From Candidatus Vallotia laricis (lineage in GTDB: Bacteria; Pseudomonadota; Gammaproteobacteria; Burkholderiales; Burkholderiaceae), in assembly GCF_020541325.1 (NCBI RefSeq), contig NZ_CP047399.1:124001-188000 (forward strand): DNA of 64,000 nt, read 5' to 3'. Every line of letters starts with the position of its first letter. The first letter of the stretch is position 1. Shown one piece after another: positions 1 to 9,104 of the stretch. The translations under genes and the position numbers were made by a program. Under the pieces are notes generated by a model. The model was not told the DNA's origin. It did no database searches and was given only the letters and a program-made list of their open reading frames with translations.

Positions 1-1390
1 TATGAGTGAATAGTTGAATTCTATAATATTCCGATAGAGTGATTAGTTACCGCAGATCACGCTGTCAGTATTGAAAATATCCCATCGCGTTTCAATGTAT
101 AAGCGGGATGCGCAAGTAAGATGCACTATTGCGTAGGTTTCAAGTAATATCAATTTCTTAATTCTTATTAAGCGGAGATTAATAATAGAGTATGTATTGT
201 ATAAATTTTCGCTAAACATTTGTATAGAAAATTTAGCAGAATAGAATGCCCCCCATAAATAGCATCCGTATTCCTATCTACCATAAGAGCAATTAGCTAA
301 AGTACCAGAATTTCACTAAATCATAAGACTTATAGTGGTATCTCTTATAGTGGTATCTTGAATACAAGATTCTTGTAAGTACGTCAAGCTAAGTAGCATA
401 ACTTTAAAAGTCTTTTATGTTTAGACATTCGAATCAATTTGTCAAATTATAAAAGTTTATTACGATAAAAAATTTTTTATAAAAACATTTTTTTAAATTA
501 CTCACCGTCTTTATATATTTTTATTTAAAATAATCTACGCTAGATGCGATAAATTTAGTTTTCTAATTTTTTAATCCTACTAGTATCCTCCAGCCATTTC
601 TATGGTGAATTATAAATGCAATATTAATTGAAGCATTCATGAGCGAGATGCTAGATAGATAAACAGTCTAAATAATGTAGGGTTATTCTGCAAATTTTAT
701 TAATTTTTGTATCTCAACTAATGATAGTTAATAGCATTATGTAGTTATTTTATATTGCACCGCTTATTTATATTTAACTGATTAAATTCTGATAATAGCA
801 TTCAGTAAATTTTGATAGATAAACACGAGACTATGACTAAAATATGCTATTTTAGGTAGATTCACTAGTCTATTAAATATAGAATTTAATGACGGAAAAT
901 TTCAAAAATTATGTTATGATAATCATAGTCATGGATTAATTAAAACCCGTAGTAAAGTAAAAAACTAGTTAGTTGCGGTTCGTACCAGTAATTCTGGAAT
1001 AGCTGGAATTCAACTAAAGTTCTAGTGTGTTGTTATCGTTTATTTTCCTCTATAGTAGCCTAATCTGATTCTAGTCAAGTTTGCATCTATCGTCCGTATT
1101 TTTCTTATGGAATCTTCGTTGTCCTCCCTCTAGACACTCTCTTTGTAGCACCCAGTTTAAATTTCCAACTATGACTGTAATTAGTTAAGGCTCAACAGCT
1201 TATACATTTTCATTTTTAGTAGGCCGCTAACTCGCATTAGTCTATGCTGCTTGAAGCAGCCGCATAAATACGTAAGTTTTAAGCTGCATCACAAATGCAA
1301 TAATATTAGCGTGAACGATAAGAACGTAGTAATAGTTAAATGCGTGTCTTGCTAACAGATACCTACTTGGAGCGAACAAGTATCAGCAAG
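1..1390. other. Gene desert upstream of decayed petC
   Basis: AT-rich DNA with stops in all frames and no open frame of note. By Burkholderia gene order (petA-petB-petC-sspA-sspB) this stretch should hold petA/petB and the front of petC, but I could not recognise any of their motifs. A 15-bp tandem duplication lies at 329-358. Otherwise I see nothing. Confidence 0.5.
329..358. repeat. 15-bp tandem duplication
   Basis: Two adjacent identical 15-nt units beginning CTTATAGTGG. It lies in non-coding DNA and looks like a recent slippage or short duplication event; similar duplications occur at 22658 and 54369. Confidence 0.85.
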
Positions 1391-1691
1391 CTCTATACAT
1401 ACCTCTATATGCTCTCTGGCGACCTAGATGAGCTGAGGCGCAGTACAACTCGTGCTTTTAAATTTGTTGATATGTACTGCGGTTACTACGTAGTAGTAAG
1501 ACTCAAAATTTATTAAAGATACTAGCAATAGTAAAGTATCTTATAAGTGTAATAACCTTACTAAACTGGTTAATTAGCATCATCGCTTTGTATTAGACGA
1601 CTAACAAAACGCACGATTACATAAAATATGGCTCTCACTGTTTCTCAGCATTTTAACTTTATAGAATAAGGAACTCAAGCTTATATACTAG
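1391..1691 (+). pseudogene. petC: Decayed petC (cytochrome c1 of the bc1 complex), C-terminal half
   Basis: Reading from 1391 gives LYTYL followed, at exactly the family spacing, by D11, F23, V26 and M28 of the cytochrome c1 stretch that normally reads LYTYLR...D...VFENVGMP. In another frame from 1626 the membrane anchor is recognisable as IWLSLFLSILTL, then an in-frame TAG at 1662. The two blocks are in different frames, so at least one frameshift separates them. The position directly before sspA is where Burkholderia carries petC. Intact protein would be the heme-c subunit of ubiquinol:cytochrome c reductase in the inner membrane. No heme-binding CxxCH block was found upstream. The homologue sequence used for comparison is from memory. 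Confidence 0.62.
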
Positions 1692-1793
1692 TCAAGTAAA
1701 TATACAATTAGCGATTGTAGGTAGAGCCGAGGGGATAAGTATAAAACGCTTCTTTGCCGCCTCACCCTTTTAGTTTTTCAAGGAAAGTAAAAA

Positions 1794-2405
1794 ATGATGG
1801 TTTTGTATTCCGGAACTACCTGTCCATTTTCTCAGCGTTGCCGATTAGTACTATTCGAAAAAGGCATGGATTTTGAGATCCGCGATGTTGATCTTTTTAA
1901 AAAACAGGAGGATATATCAGTGATGAATCCATACGGACAGGTACCTATTCTTGTGGAGCGCGATCTAATCTTATACGAGTCGAACATTATTAATGAGTAT
2001 ATCGACGAGCGCTTCCCTCATCCGCAATTAATGCCGGCCGATCCTGTTCAGCGGGCTCGTGCACGCTTATTCTTGCTTAATTTTGAGAAAGAGTTATTTG
2101 TGCATGTTAGTATGCTCGAGAATGAGAGGGGGAAGATCGCAGATAAAGTACATGAACGCGCGCGCGTAGGGATTCGGGATCGACTCACACAACTTACACC
2201 AATTTTCGTTAAAAATAAGTACATGTTGGGCGAAGGATTCTCAATGCTAGACGTCGCGATTGCGCCATTGTTATGGCGCCTTGAGCGATATGGGATAGAA
2301 CTATCTAAAAATGCAGCACCACTTATGAAATATGCGGAACGTATTTTTAGCCGAGCTGCTTATATTGAAGCGCTGACGCCATCTGAAAAGGTTATGCGTC
2401 GTTAG
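1794..2405 (+). CDS. sspA: Stringent starvation protein A (SspA)
   Basis: 203-aa protein with the glutathione-S-transferase fold: an N-terminal thioredoxin-like half (residues ~1-75, with the SspA-type TTCPFSQRCR stretch at 8-17) and an all-helical C-terminal half (~80-200). In E. coli SspA binds RNA polymerase sigma70 holoenzyme and acts in stress and acid responses; it has no GST activity. Length is close to the E. coli protein (about 212 aa). The start at 1794 is preceded by AGGAAAG at 1781-1787; a second ATG follows at once (1797). It sits 84 bp before sspB, the usual sspA-sspB pair, and downstream of a decayed petC, which matches Burkholderia order. Nothing in the frame looks damaged. 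Confidence 0.95.
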   Translation: MMVLYSGTTCPFSQRCRLVLFEKGMDFEIRDVDLFKKQEDISVMNPYGQVPILVERDLILYESNIINEYIDERFPHPQLMPADPVQRARARLFLLNFEKELFVHVSMLENERGKIADKVHERARVGIRDRLTQLTPIFVKNKYMLGEGFSMLDVAIAPLLWRLERYGIELSKNAAPLMKYAERIFSRAAYIEALTPSEKVMRR

Positions 2406-2489
2406 GTAGAGATAGGCGCCCTACTCTTCTAAACTGCCCGAAGATACAGCGCCCGAGTGGTAAGAACTACACACAGCGTTTGGAAAAAG

Positions 2490-3068
2490 ATGATTCTTAT
2501 TAAGCCATATTTATTGCGCGCACTATATGCATGGTGTACAGATAATAAATTTACACCATATATCGCCGTGAAAGTCGATAACCACACACGCGTTCCTCAG
2601 CAGTTCATGCATAATCATGAAATTATTCTCAATATTAGCTTTAATGCGACTAACAACTTGCAAATAGGAAATGACTCGATTACATTTCTGACACGTTTCT
2701 CTGGTAAATCTTATAAAATAATAGTTCCAGTCAATAATGTCCTAGCGATTTATGCACACGAAAATAGGCAAGGAATAGCGTTCGCAACAGTAACAGATAA
2801 GCCCATCGAAGGCGAGGCGGCATTTTCATCACTTACAGGAAATCAGTACTGCGCAATGACTCCGAATGAAAATCAAGGCTTATTATATAAGCACCAGCTC
2901 CAAAAAGACGAGATAAAAAAACCAGCTGTAGAGATGCGGATCTTGCCATTGCAAAATGCCAAAGAAATACAAATAGAGCGTATATCAGATTCCGATGATG
3001 TAGCTGCTGCAAATACTAGTCAGAAAAACATGGTACGGGGGCGTAAACATCTAAAAGTAATTAAGTGA
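2490..3068 (+). CDS. sspB: ClpXP adaptor SspB
   Basis: 192-aa homologue of SspB, the adaptor that binds ssrA-tagged proteins and the alpha-helical RseA fragment and hands them to ClpXP. The N-terminal substrate-binding domain starts at KPYLLRALYAWCTDN and runs to about residue 110; a variable acidic/polar linker follows; the extreme C-terminus RGRKHLKVIK keeps the basic-hydrophobic ClpX-docking (XB) tail. The frame is open from a GTG at 2457, but ATG 2490 matches the start of family members and has a GGAAAA stretch just upstream, so I chose it. The retained XB tail argues that tagging (tmRNA) and ClpXP still operate in this reduced genome. Confidence 0.9.
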   Translation: MILIKPYLLRALYAWCTDNKFTPYIAVKVDNHTRVPQQFMHNHEIILNISFNATNNLQIGNDSITFLTRFSGKSYKIIVPVNNVLAIYAHENRQGIAFATVTDKPIEGEAAFSSLTGNQYCAMTPNENQGLLYKHQLQKDEIKKPAVEMRILPLQNAKEIQIERISDSDDVAAANTSQKNMVRGRKHLKVIK

Positions 3069-3109
3069 TCTTTTATCGCGCACCGATGTTGTAGTACACT
3101 TAGCCCTAC

Positions 3110-3185
3110 GCCGGCTTAGCTCATCTGGTAGAGCAGTTGATTTGTAATCAACAGGTAGCTGGTTCGAGTCCTGCAGCCGGCACCA
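3110..3185 (+). tRNA. tRNA-Thr (anticodon UGU)
   Basis: 76-nt cloverleaf with CCA encoded. The acceptor stem GCCGGCT pairs with AGCCGGC at 3175-3181; the anticodon loop TTTGTAA is closed by GTTGA/TCAAC and presents TGT; the T-arm has GGTTCGAGTCC. It follows sspB by 41 bp, the same place as in Burkholderia. Confidence 0.97.
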
Positions 3186-4005
3186 ATATTTTCTTCATTC
3201 AACTTAAAACTTGTTTTTTATTTTATAAGGTTGCTTGTACAGCATAAAGAAAAAGTTTACATATCTATTAATTATTCTTTTAATGTAGATTTACACTTAA
3301 AAATCGTTTTTTCTTTCCTGCAGTAATTAAAACGAAAATTTAGCACCCTTTCATATTCTTAGAGATATCGGAATATACTATATACTATATTAAGATTTTT
3401 CAAGAGACCAAGAACTATGCAAAATAGATGCCTTATCTAAATTACCTAAAAAGTAGATCAGAAGAAGCTAATAAGTCATATTTACGGCTCAAATAGCTAA
3501 ACGTCGACTGTTATTTTCATATTAGAAGAAAAAATTCTTAATACTTTTTATATATATTTATAGTAATTTGATATAAAAATTAATTTTCATCTAATTTGGT
3601 AGAATTAAAAATTCTTGCATGTACCTAGTTTATTTTTTAAACATTATTGAAAATTAAATAATAAACATTAGACATCTTTTAAAGATTCGGAATTTTTAAT
3701 AAATTTTTCTGATTTATAGAAAATCACTAGTGTAATGATAAATACAGTTATTATATGACTATGTCGGATTAAATTACCAAAAATCTTTAACAAGAATATA
3801 AAGAGAACTGTTCTTTCTAAAGATAGAATTATAGTTTATTTTATAAACTCTAATAGTTACATTAAATATTTTTCTATCTAAAAAATAGAACTATAAATAA
3901 ACTATAATTATGTTTACTTAAAGTAAACGATCGTCGTTTACTGTACCTTTTATAGGTTATTCTATTATTGATAGTTTAGAGAGACTAATAATCTAAAGAT
4001 TATTT

Positions 4006-4042
4006 ATTGTTACACATACATACTATATGTATGTGTAACAAT
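4006..4042. repeat. Perfect 17-bp-arm inverted repeat, 3-nt loop
   Basis: The arm beginning ATTGTTACACATAC is followed by loop CTA and its exact reverse complement. There is no T-tract on either side, so it is not an obvious intrinsic terminator. It lies in a gene desert. Confidence 0.95.
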
Positions 4043-4321
4043 GTAAGAAGTCAACAAATATATCCCATTAATTTATATTGAACACCGCATCTACTTTAAC
4101 TCGAACTATCACTATAGTAGATAGTTCATCTATTGCGCTTATAAACTAGATTTAGTTTAACATGAGCGTTTTGCTTGGCAGATTTAGGCTTAGCTTCTAC
4201 GCTGATAATAGAAGCACTTATCGTAGCTATTTTTATAAAGTCGTGATTTATTACTCCGCCGGCGAGGCAATTTACATTTCCAAGACTATATCTACTTAAC
4301 GCTAACAAGATAATTTAATAA

Positions 4322-4351
4322 TGCTATTTATAGCAGCTGCTATAAATAGCA
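4322..4351. repeat. Perfect 30-bp palindrome
   Basis: A 15-nt half (TGCTATTTATAGCAG) is directly followed by its reverse complement with no spacer. It lies 13 bp before the start of the orphan minus-strand frame 4126-4308. Confidence 0.95.
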
Positions 4352-5104
4352 GCTTGATACGCATTGTTCTATTAAATTAAAATAGACTAAATTCTCCGCT
4401 AACTTAATATACATATATTAAAATCGCTTTAATACCTACGTATTTTAGGAACTATTTAATGCGCTATCAATTATAATTGATCGATTGAGTAGTTCTGCAT
4501 TACTACATGAGGTATTTTGTGGATACTCGCTAAATAATTGCTCATGCGATAGCATAAGTGGGAAATTTACAAACGAAACTAGTGCGCTATTTTAAATCTT
4601 ACTCTTAGCTATATTCTAAGTATAAAATAGGTAATTGAGTTGATTTTTATCATCTATCTTTGCTAAACTAAAAATAACGATATAAAGATGATTGGCTAGA
4701 TAGTTTATTTCTGAGTCTCATATCTATGAAAACACTATAGTATATATTCTAATCGAAAATAGATTTATTAATAAATAAATAAATAAAGACGTAAGATTTT
4801 AGAAAATACTTTAATCTCTTAATCTAGTACTTTACTAAATACAATTTAGAATCATAAAATAATTAAGTGTAGTTAGTTATTATTGATGTAGGGCTACAAT
4901 ATTTTTATAGGGGATCTTAGCCAATATTGAAAAACTAGGTGACTGATGATGTTAAGATAACACTTAAACCTGTGTTTTGCGGACAGAAAAATTTGCCTAG
5001 TTGTTAGGAAAGCCTTGCTTCTAGCATAGATATAGAGTTTATGGTAAGCCGTGTTTAACTGACTATTTGCTAGATATAAATGTGTTTCCTAGCATAGGGT
5101 TGTT

Positions 5105-5154
5105 GAAAAAATAGCTACAGCTACTTTTTGCATAGAGCAAAGGGTAGCTGTAGC
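5105..5154 (-). terminator. Intrinsic terminator of cspA
   Basis: Read on the minus strand, an 18-nt arm beginning GCTACAGCTAC pairs with its partner (two G-T pairs, loop about 5 nt) and is followed by TATTTTTTC. It begins 22 bp after the cspA stop codon. Confidence 0.75.
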
Positions 5155-5176
5155 GTATCACACGAGTTGGAGGAAC

Positions 5177-5380
5177 TTACGCTGCCCGAATATTGGCCGC
5201 TTGTTTACCCTTGGGGCCTGTTTTTACTTCATATGTAACTTTTTGATTTTCTTGAAGGGTTTTGAAGCCATCCATGCGCACTTCTGAGAAATGCGCAAAT
5301 AGATCTTCGCCGCCGCTATCCGGCGTAATAAAGCCAAAACCTTTGGCGTCGTTGAACCACTTGACGGTTCCGGTTTCCAT
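5177..5380 (-). CDS. cspA: Cold-shock protein (CspA family)
   Basis: 67-aa single cold-shock domain, the usual family length, binding single-stranded RNA/DNA and melting mRNA structure. RNP1 is KGFGFIT (residues 13-19) and the RNP2 position is DLFAHF (26-31). The frame is open upstream for 25 more codons, but [10 protein letters not shown] is the family start and an AAGGA motif lies about 8 nt upstream, so ATG 5380 is chosen. It stands alone with its own hairpin terminator at 5105-5154 and a long upstream leader, which in this family is often where cold regulation occurs. No damage seen. Confidence 0.95.
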   Translation of the reverse strand: METGTVKWFNDAKGFGFITPDSGGEDLFAHFSEVRMDGFKTLQENQKVTYEVKTGPKGKQAANIRAA

Positions 5381-5918
5381 AAAACAAATCCTTAAAAATG
5401 AATAAGGGCTCAAGCCCGATAGCGCACGAAAATCAAGGAAGGTTGAGAGGAACAACCGGAGTACCGTTGCAAGGGACTACATACAGATGTACAACCACCA
5501 ACACTTGCCGCTTGAAATCTTGCAAGCATAATTATATTGTGAAATATCAGACCCAGCCAATGATTTTTCTTAAATTTAGCAGTTTCTTTAGATACGCCTC
5601 TATTATGGGGAGTATCGAATCGTGCTTTTTTTGCTGTTTTCATGTAACGGTCCGCATCTGCATTTAAAATTGGTGTAAATAGCGATCTCGCCCCGCCGAT
5701 ACTGGCGGTTTATATTAACCGATCGTCGGCTGGTTAGTTCGACGCGCATTTCGTCGAGTCATCATCCCATGTTTGCCGATTTATAACTGATAGCCAGTTA
5801 GAAAGGTGCCACTATTAAACTTCGCGCCAGTTGTAACTGGCGTATGAGGCGTATTCACGATACGTGCTAGCCAGCCGCGATATAACGGCAAAGCGCGTTC
5901 ATGTTCCTAGGAGATGTT
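5381..5918. other. Divergent leader region between cspA and the permease
   Basis: Less AT-rich than the other gaps and rich in small inverted repeats (for example CGCCAGTT/AACTGGCG near 5825-5842), as expected for a structured cspA 5' leader plus two divergent promoters. A 77-codon minus-strand frame (5410-5643, starting MKTAKKARFD) lies in the cspA leader; it is basic at its start and has no clear ribosome-binding site, so I do not call it a gene. Confidence 0.4.
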
Positions 5919-7517
5919 GTGGATAGTTCGATCAAGCGAAACATTAGCCCATTCGCGCTGCTGTTGACCGGCTTAGGCTCGATTATCGGGTCAGGCTGGC
6001 TCTTTGGGGCCTGGAAGGCAGCAAAAATTGCAGGGCCTGCAGCAATTATTGCATGGGTAATTGGGGCAGTTGTGATTCTTGCGATTGCTCTAACCTATGC
6101 GGAACTCGGTGCGATGTTTCCGGAGTCTGGCGGCATGGTCCGTTATGCCCGCTATTCCCATGGATCATTGGTTGGTTTCATCAGCGCGTGGGCCAATTGG
6201 ATTGCCATCGTTTCTGTGATACCGATTGAGGCAGAAGCATCAATTCAATATATGAGCTCATGGCCTTATGATTGGACCCATGCACTATTTGTGCATGGTG
6301 AGCTTACTTTACCGGGGCTCTTACTGTCGGCTGTACTTGTAATTGTGTATTTCCTATTAAATTATTGGGGCGTAAAACTATTTGCACACGCTAACTCGGC
6401 AATTACACTTTTCAAGTTTTTGATTCCAGGCGTTACTATTTTAGGTCTTGTTCTAACGAGTTTTCATACTGAGAACTTTTTGATGAGTGCAACTGATCAG
6501 TTTGCGCCGTATGGTTGGTCGGCAGTTCTGACCGCTGTAGCTACTAGTGGTATTGTATTTTCCTTCAATGGGTTTCAGAGCCCAGTGAATCTAGCGGGTG
6601 AGGCACGCAATCCGGATCGGAGCGTGCCGTTTGCCGTAGTCGGATCAATCTTAATTGCTTTGGTTATTTATGTGCTGCTTCAGATCGCTTACATTGGCAC
6701 CATTGATCCAGAAGGTGTTACTAGGGGCTGGGATAAATTGAATTTTAGTTCACCGTTTGCTGAGCTCGCTCTTTCCCTAAATTTAAATTGGCTTGCCATG
6801 TTACTGTATGTCGATGCGTTCGTGAGTCCTAGTGGTACCGGTACCACTTATATGGCTACGACGACTAGGATGATTTACGCGATGGAGCGTAATAATACAT
6901 TGCCAAAAATTTTTAGTAGCGTTCATCCACTCTATGGAGTGCCACGACCTGCGATGTGGTTTAACCTAATTGTTGCGTTTATATTCCTGTTCTTTTTCCG
7001 TGGTTGGAGTTCATTGGCAGCGGTAATTTCTGTTGCTACAGTAATCTCATACCTCACGGGACCCATTAGTTTGATGGCCTTGCGTCGCACTAGCGGCGAC
7101 ATTGCGCGGCCACTGCGCATCCCTGGTATGAGCTTGATTGCGCCGTTTGCATTTGTCTGCGCATCGCTAATCTTATACTGGGCAAAATGGCCGTTAACAG
7201 GCGAAATTATTTTGCTTATGGTTGTCGCGCTTCCGGTTTTCTTCTACTATCAAGCTAAAGCGCACTGGAAAGGATTTTCTAAAGATTGTCGTTCAGCTTG
7301 GTGGATGATTATTTACCTACCAGTGATGGGCGGGCTATCGTACATTGGTAGTAAGCCATTTGGTGGACTTGACTATATCTCTTATGGCTGGGATATGGTA
7401 GTCGTCACGGTAATTTCTCTCGGTTTTTATCAGTGGGGGGTATCTAGTGGCTGGCGCACTGCATACTTAGATGAGCGAGAGCGGCGAGAGAAAATCCTCG
7501 ATGACGTCGAGATTTGA
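5919..7517 (+). CDS. APC-superfamily amino-acid permease
   Basis: About 532-aa, very hydrophobic inner-membrane protein with roughly 12 membrane segments. TM1 carries GSIIGSGWLFG (the GxxIGxG signature of the amino acid-polyamine-organocation family), followed by the conserved YAELGAMFPESGG loop. It most resembles the YveA-type aspartate/acidic amino-acid:proton symporter group, but the substrate cannot be read from sequence. The frame is open from ATG 5901, but GTG 5919 has an ideal AGGAG at 5909-5913 with 5-nt spacing, so I take it. A strong hairpin follows at 7620-7666. Retention in a shrinking genome fits reliance on imported amino acids. No frame damage. Confidence 0.88.
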   Translation: MDSSIKRNISPFALLLTGLGSIIGSGWLFGAWKAAKIAGPAAIIAWVIGAVVILAIALTYAELGAMFPESGGMVRYARYSHGSLVGFISAWANWIAIVSVIPIEAEASIQYMSSWPYDWTHALFVHGELTLPGLLLSAVLVIVYFLLNYWGVKLFAHANSAITLFKFLIPGVTILGLVLTSFHTENFLMSATDQFAPYGWSAVLTAVATSGIVFSFNGFQSPVNLAGEARNPDRSVPFAVVGSILIALVIYVLLQIAYIGTIDPEGVTRGWDKLNFSSPFAELALSLNLNWLAMLLYVDAFVSPSGTGTTYMATTTRMIYAMERNNTLPKIFSSVHPLYGVPRPAMWFNLIVAFIFLFFFRGWSSLAAVISVATVISYLTGPISLMALRRTSGDIARPLRIPGMSLIAPFAFVCASLILYWAKWPLTGEIILLMVVALPVFFYYQAKAHWKGFSKDCRSAWWMIIYLPVMGGLSYIGSKPFGGLDYISYGWDMVVVTVISLGFYQWGVSSGWRTAYLDERERREKILDDVEI

Positions 7518-7619
7518 CTGATGGAACATCGGTATCAACATAGATTGGTACCGATGCATATCTGTTAGCTTAAGCTACTAGTAGCTGAGATACTGTTACG
7601 TATTTTCTATGCGCTAACA

Positions 7620-7666
7620 AAATAATATACAATTTTCACCTTCTAGGTGAGAATTGTATATTATTT
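7620..7666 (+). terminator. Long hairpin after the permease, probable bidirectional terminator
   Basis: A 21-bp stem with one G-T pair; the arms begin AAATAATATACAATTT, the loop is TTCTA, and the flanks are A/T-rich on both sides. It lies 100 bp past the permease stop. The T-tract is poor, so a repeat-derived hairpin is an alternative. Confidence 0.5.
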
Positions 7667-8399
7667 GTATGTAAAGATCTCGCCCATATACTTTATAAAT
7701 TTCATTAAAAATGTGCTAAAAATTCTTTTCACTTAAAAATATAGATACGATAAATCGCTTGTTATTATTAGATGATTGAACTACTTAGGTTAGTGTACCT
7801 ATCTAGTGAAATGCGCCGGTATGTAGGTTGTGTACGGGTTTTTAGTTATTAGATATGCTATTTACAGCATATAATTTGTTCTAATTTGTTGATAATGCCT
7901 ATATCACGAAAAAATCTAAGTACCGATCAATGCAACATTATGCAATAATTTCAGCATGTCTATTAATATCTAACATCTGACTAAAAATATTCTCAGCTAA
8001 GAGAACAGTTACAGAGCCGTACACTTTATACTCTGCATAAAAGCCCATTACCTGCATCTAATCTACTTCAGCAGCTTGCTGATACAGAAGAAGACATGTA
8101 GGCCACGATAACTACTATTTATAACTTTCTATGACTTTTAGTGAACTTAAAACGTATATAACAGGGAGAAAATGAGAGGTAGATTATATTTTAATAATTA
8201 TTTATTTAAATACGTCTCGGGTTCCTTCTACGATAGAAAGAGTTTTACTCTGAACCAGAATATATCTAGGAAAATATTATCTCACTATTAATCTCTTTTA
8301 TATTATGAGGTGGCTATAAATTTCTGTTATTTGCGTAGATATTCATTCAGCGGCGCTTCTTAAACTATTAGAGCAAGTAGATACTATTGTTATGGCTAA
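7667..8399. other. Eroded intergenic DNA
   Basis: No open frame and no recognisable remnant. The lower-coordinate part of the decayed ubiX gene may extend into its right end. Confidence 0.5.
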
Positions 8400-8560
8400 T
8401 GGCAGCAACCCGAGCAATCAAAATAATTACATCAGGTTATTTCCGATAGTCTATAAGCAATTCTAGCCATCGTTTTCATCGAAAAAAGCATAGCGTACGA
8501 TCATATCGTCATCTAAAAAATAGGCAGCTGGCTCGGGTTGGTTTGATATCGCGAGGATTA
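8400..8560 (-). pseudogene. ubiX: Decayed ubiX (flavin prenyltransferase)
   Basis: On the minus strand from 8550 the frame reads DIKPTRASCLFF and, after a 1-nt insertion, MIVRYA at 8504-8487, matching in order and spacing the UbiX stretch DIAAPISSGSF...MIVAPCS. Further on, RIAY and DVII (8433-8422) correspond to SEIA...DVV, with a small deletion between. Stops interrupt all frames. It lies directly downstream of grxD, where Burkholderia has ubiX. Intact UbiX makes prenylated FMN for UbiD in ubiquinone synthesis. The comparison sequence is remembered, not searched. Confidence 0.55.
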
Positions 8561-8726
8561 TAGTGATTCACTAACTGTTGCACGTGTTATCGTTAATAGC
8601 CCTCAGTATATTGAGAGCCAGCCGACAGAAGAAATAATTAGATGGCTTTCCACGCTGTCTATTTTCGCAATGAACGAAGAACATCGGAGCTAATCGGCAC
8701 CGTGGAACACTCTAGCATTGAGCAAA

Positions 8727-9062
8727 TTAGCTGTCGTGTCGAGACGACGTGCATGCATTAGCAAATAGTTGTTGTAATTCTCCAGATTGATACAATTCAA
8801 TCATAATATCTAAGCCACCAATGAATTCGCCGTTTACATACAACTGGGGAATTGTAGGCCAGTTCGAAAATATTTTAATACCCTGCCGCATTTCTTCGTC
8901 CTCTAAAACATTAACTGTATGTATTGAATTAATGCCGCACGCTTTTAAGATCTGGATAGCCCGACCAGAAAAACCACACATTGGAAATTGTTCGGTACCT
9001 TTCATAAATAACCCAACTCGATAATCGCCGATGATTTTCTTAATGCGCTCTTGCGTATCCAT
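8727..9062 (-). CDS. grxD: Monothiol glutaredoxin (Grx4/GrxD type)
   Basis: 111-aa glutaredoxin with the monothiol active site CGFS at residues 29-32, the TIPQLYVNGEFIGG block that binds glutathione, and a C-terminal tail (CTSSRHDS) beyond the usual end near residue 103. Proteins of this class bind a bridging [2Fe-2S] cluster with glutathione and deliver clusters to targets. Length is near the E. coli GrxD (115 aa). It is the third intact gene of the hemA-prfA-prmC-grxD-ubiX order, 42 bp after prmC, while the first and last genes are decayed. Its retention points to continuing Fe-S cluster trafficking. Confidence 0.95.
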   Translation of the reverse strand: MDTQERIKKIIGDYRVGLFMKGTEQFPMCGFSGRAIQILKACGINSIHTVNVLEDEEMRQGIKIFSNWPTIPQLYVNGEFIGGLDIMIELYQSGELQQLFANACTSSRHDS

Positions 9063-9104
9063 AAATAACCTTTATTTAATTATGATAGAGAATTTTTTTC
9101 TGCT

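Larger units (their letters stand above)
3186..5104. other. 1.9-kb gene desert
   Basis: Very AT-rich with no recognisable gene or remnant. It holds a 17-bp-arm perfect hairpin (4006-4042), a 30-bp perfect palindrome (4322-4351), a smaller palindrome at 3912-3928, and an A/T microsatellite near 4770-4790. A 60-codon open frame on the minus strand (4126-4308) lies between the two large palindromes; it resembles nothing I know and is more likely chance than a gene, though its C-terminus is lysine-rich. Confidence 0.6.

Noticed and set aside
5410-5643. 77-codon minus-strand frame in the cspA leader (MKTAKKARFD start)
   Set aside because: No ribosome-binding site, no recognised family, and it lies in the likely structured 5' leader of cspA. 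Kept only as a remark.
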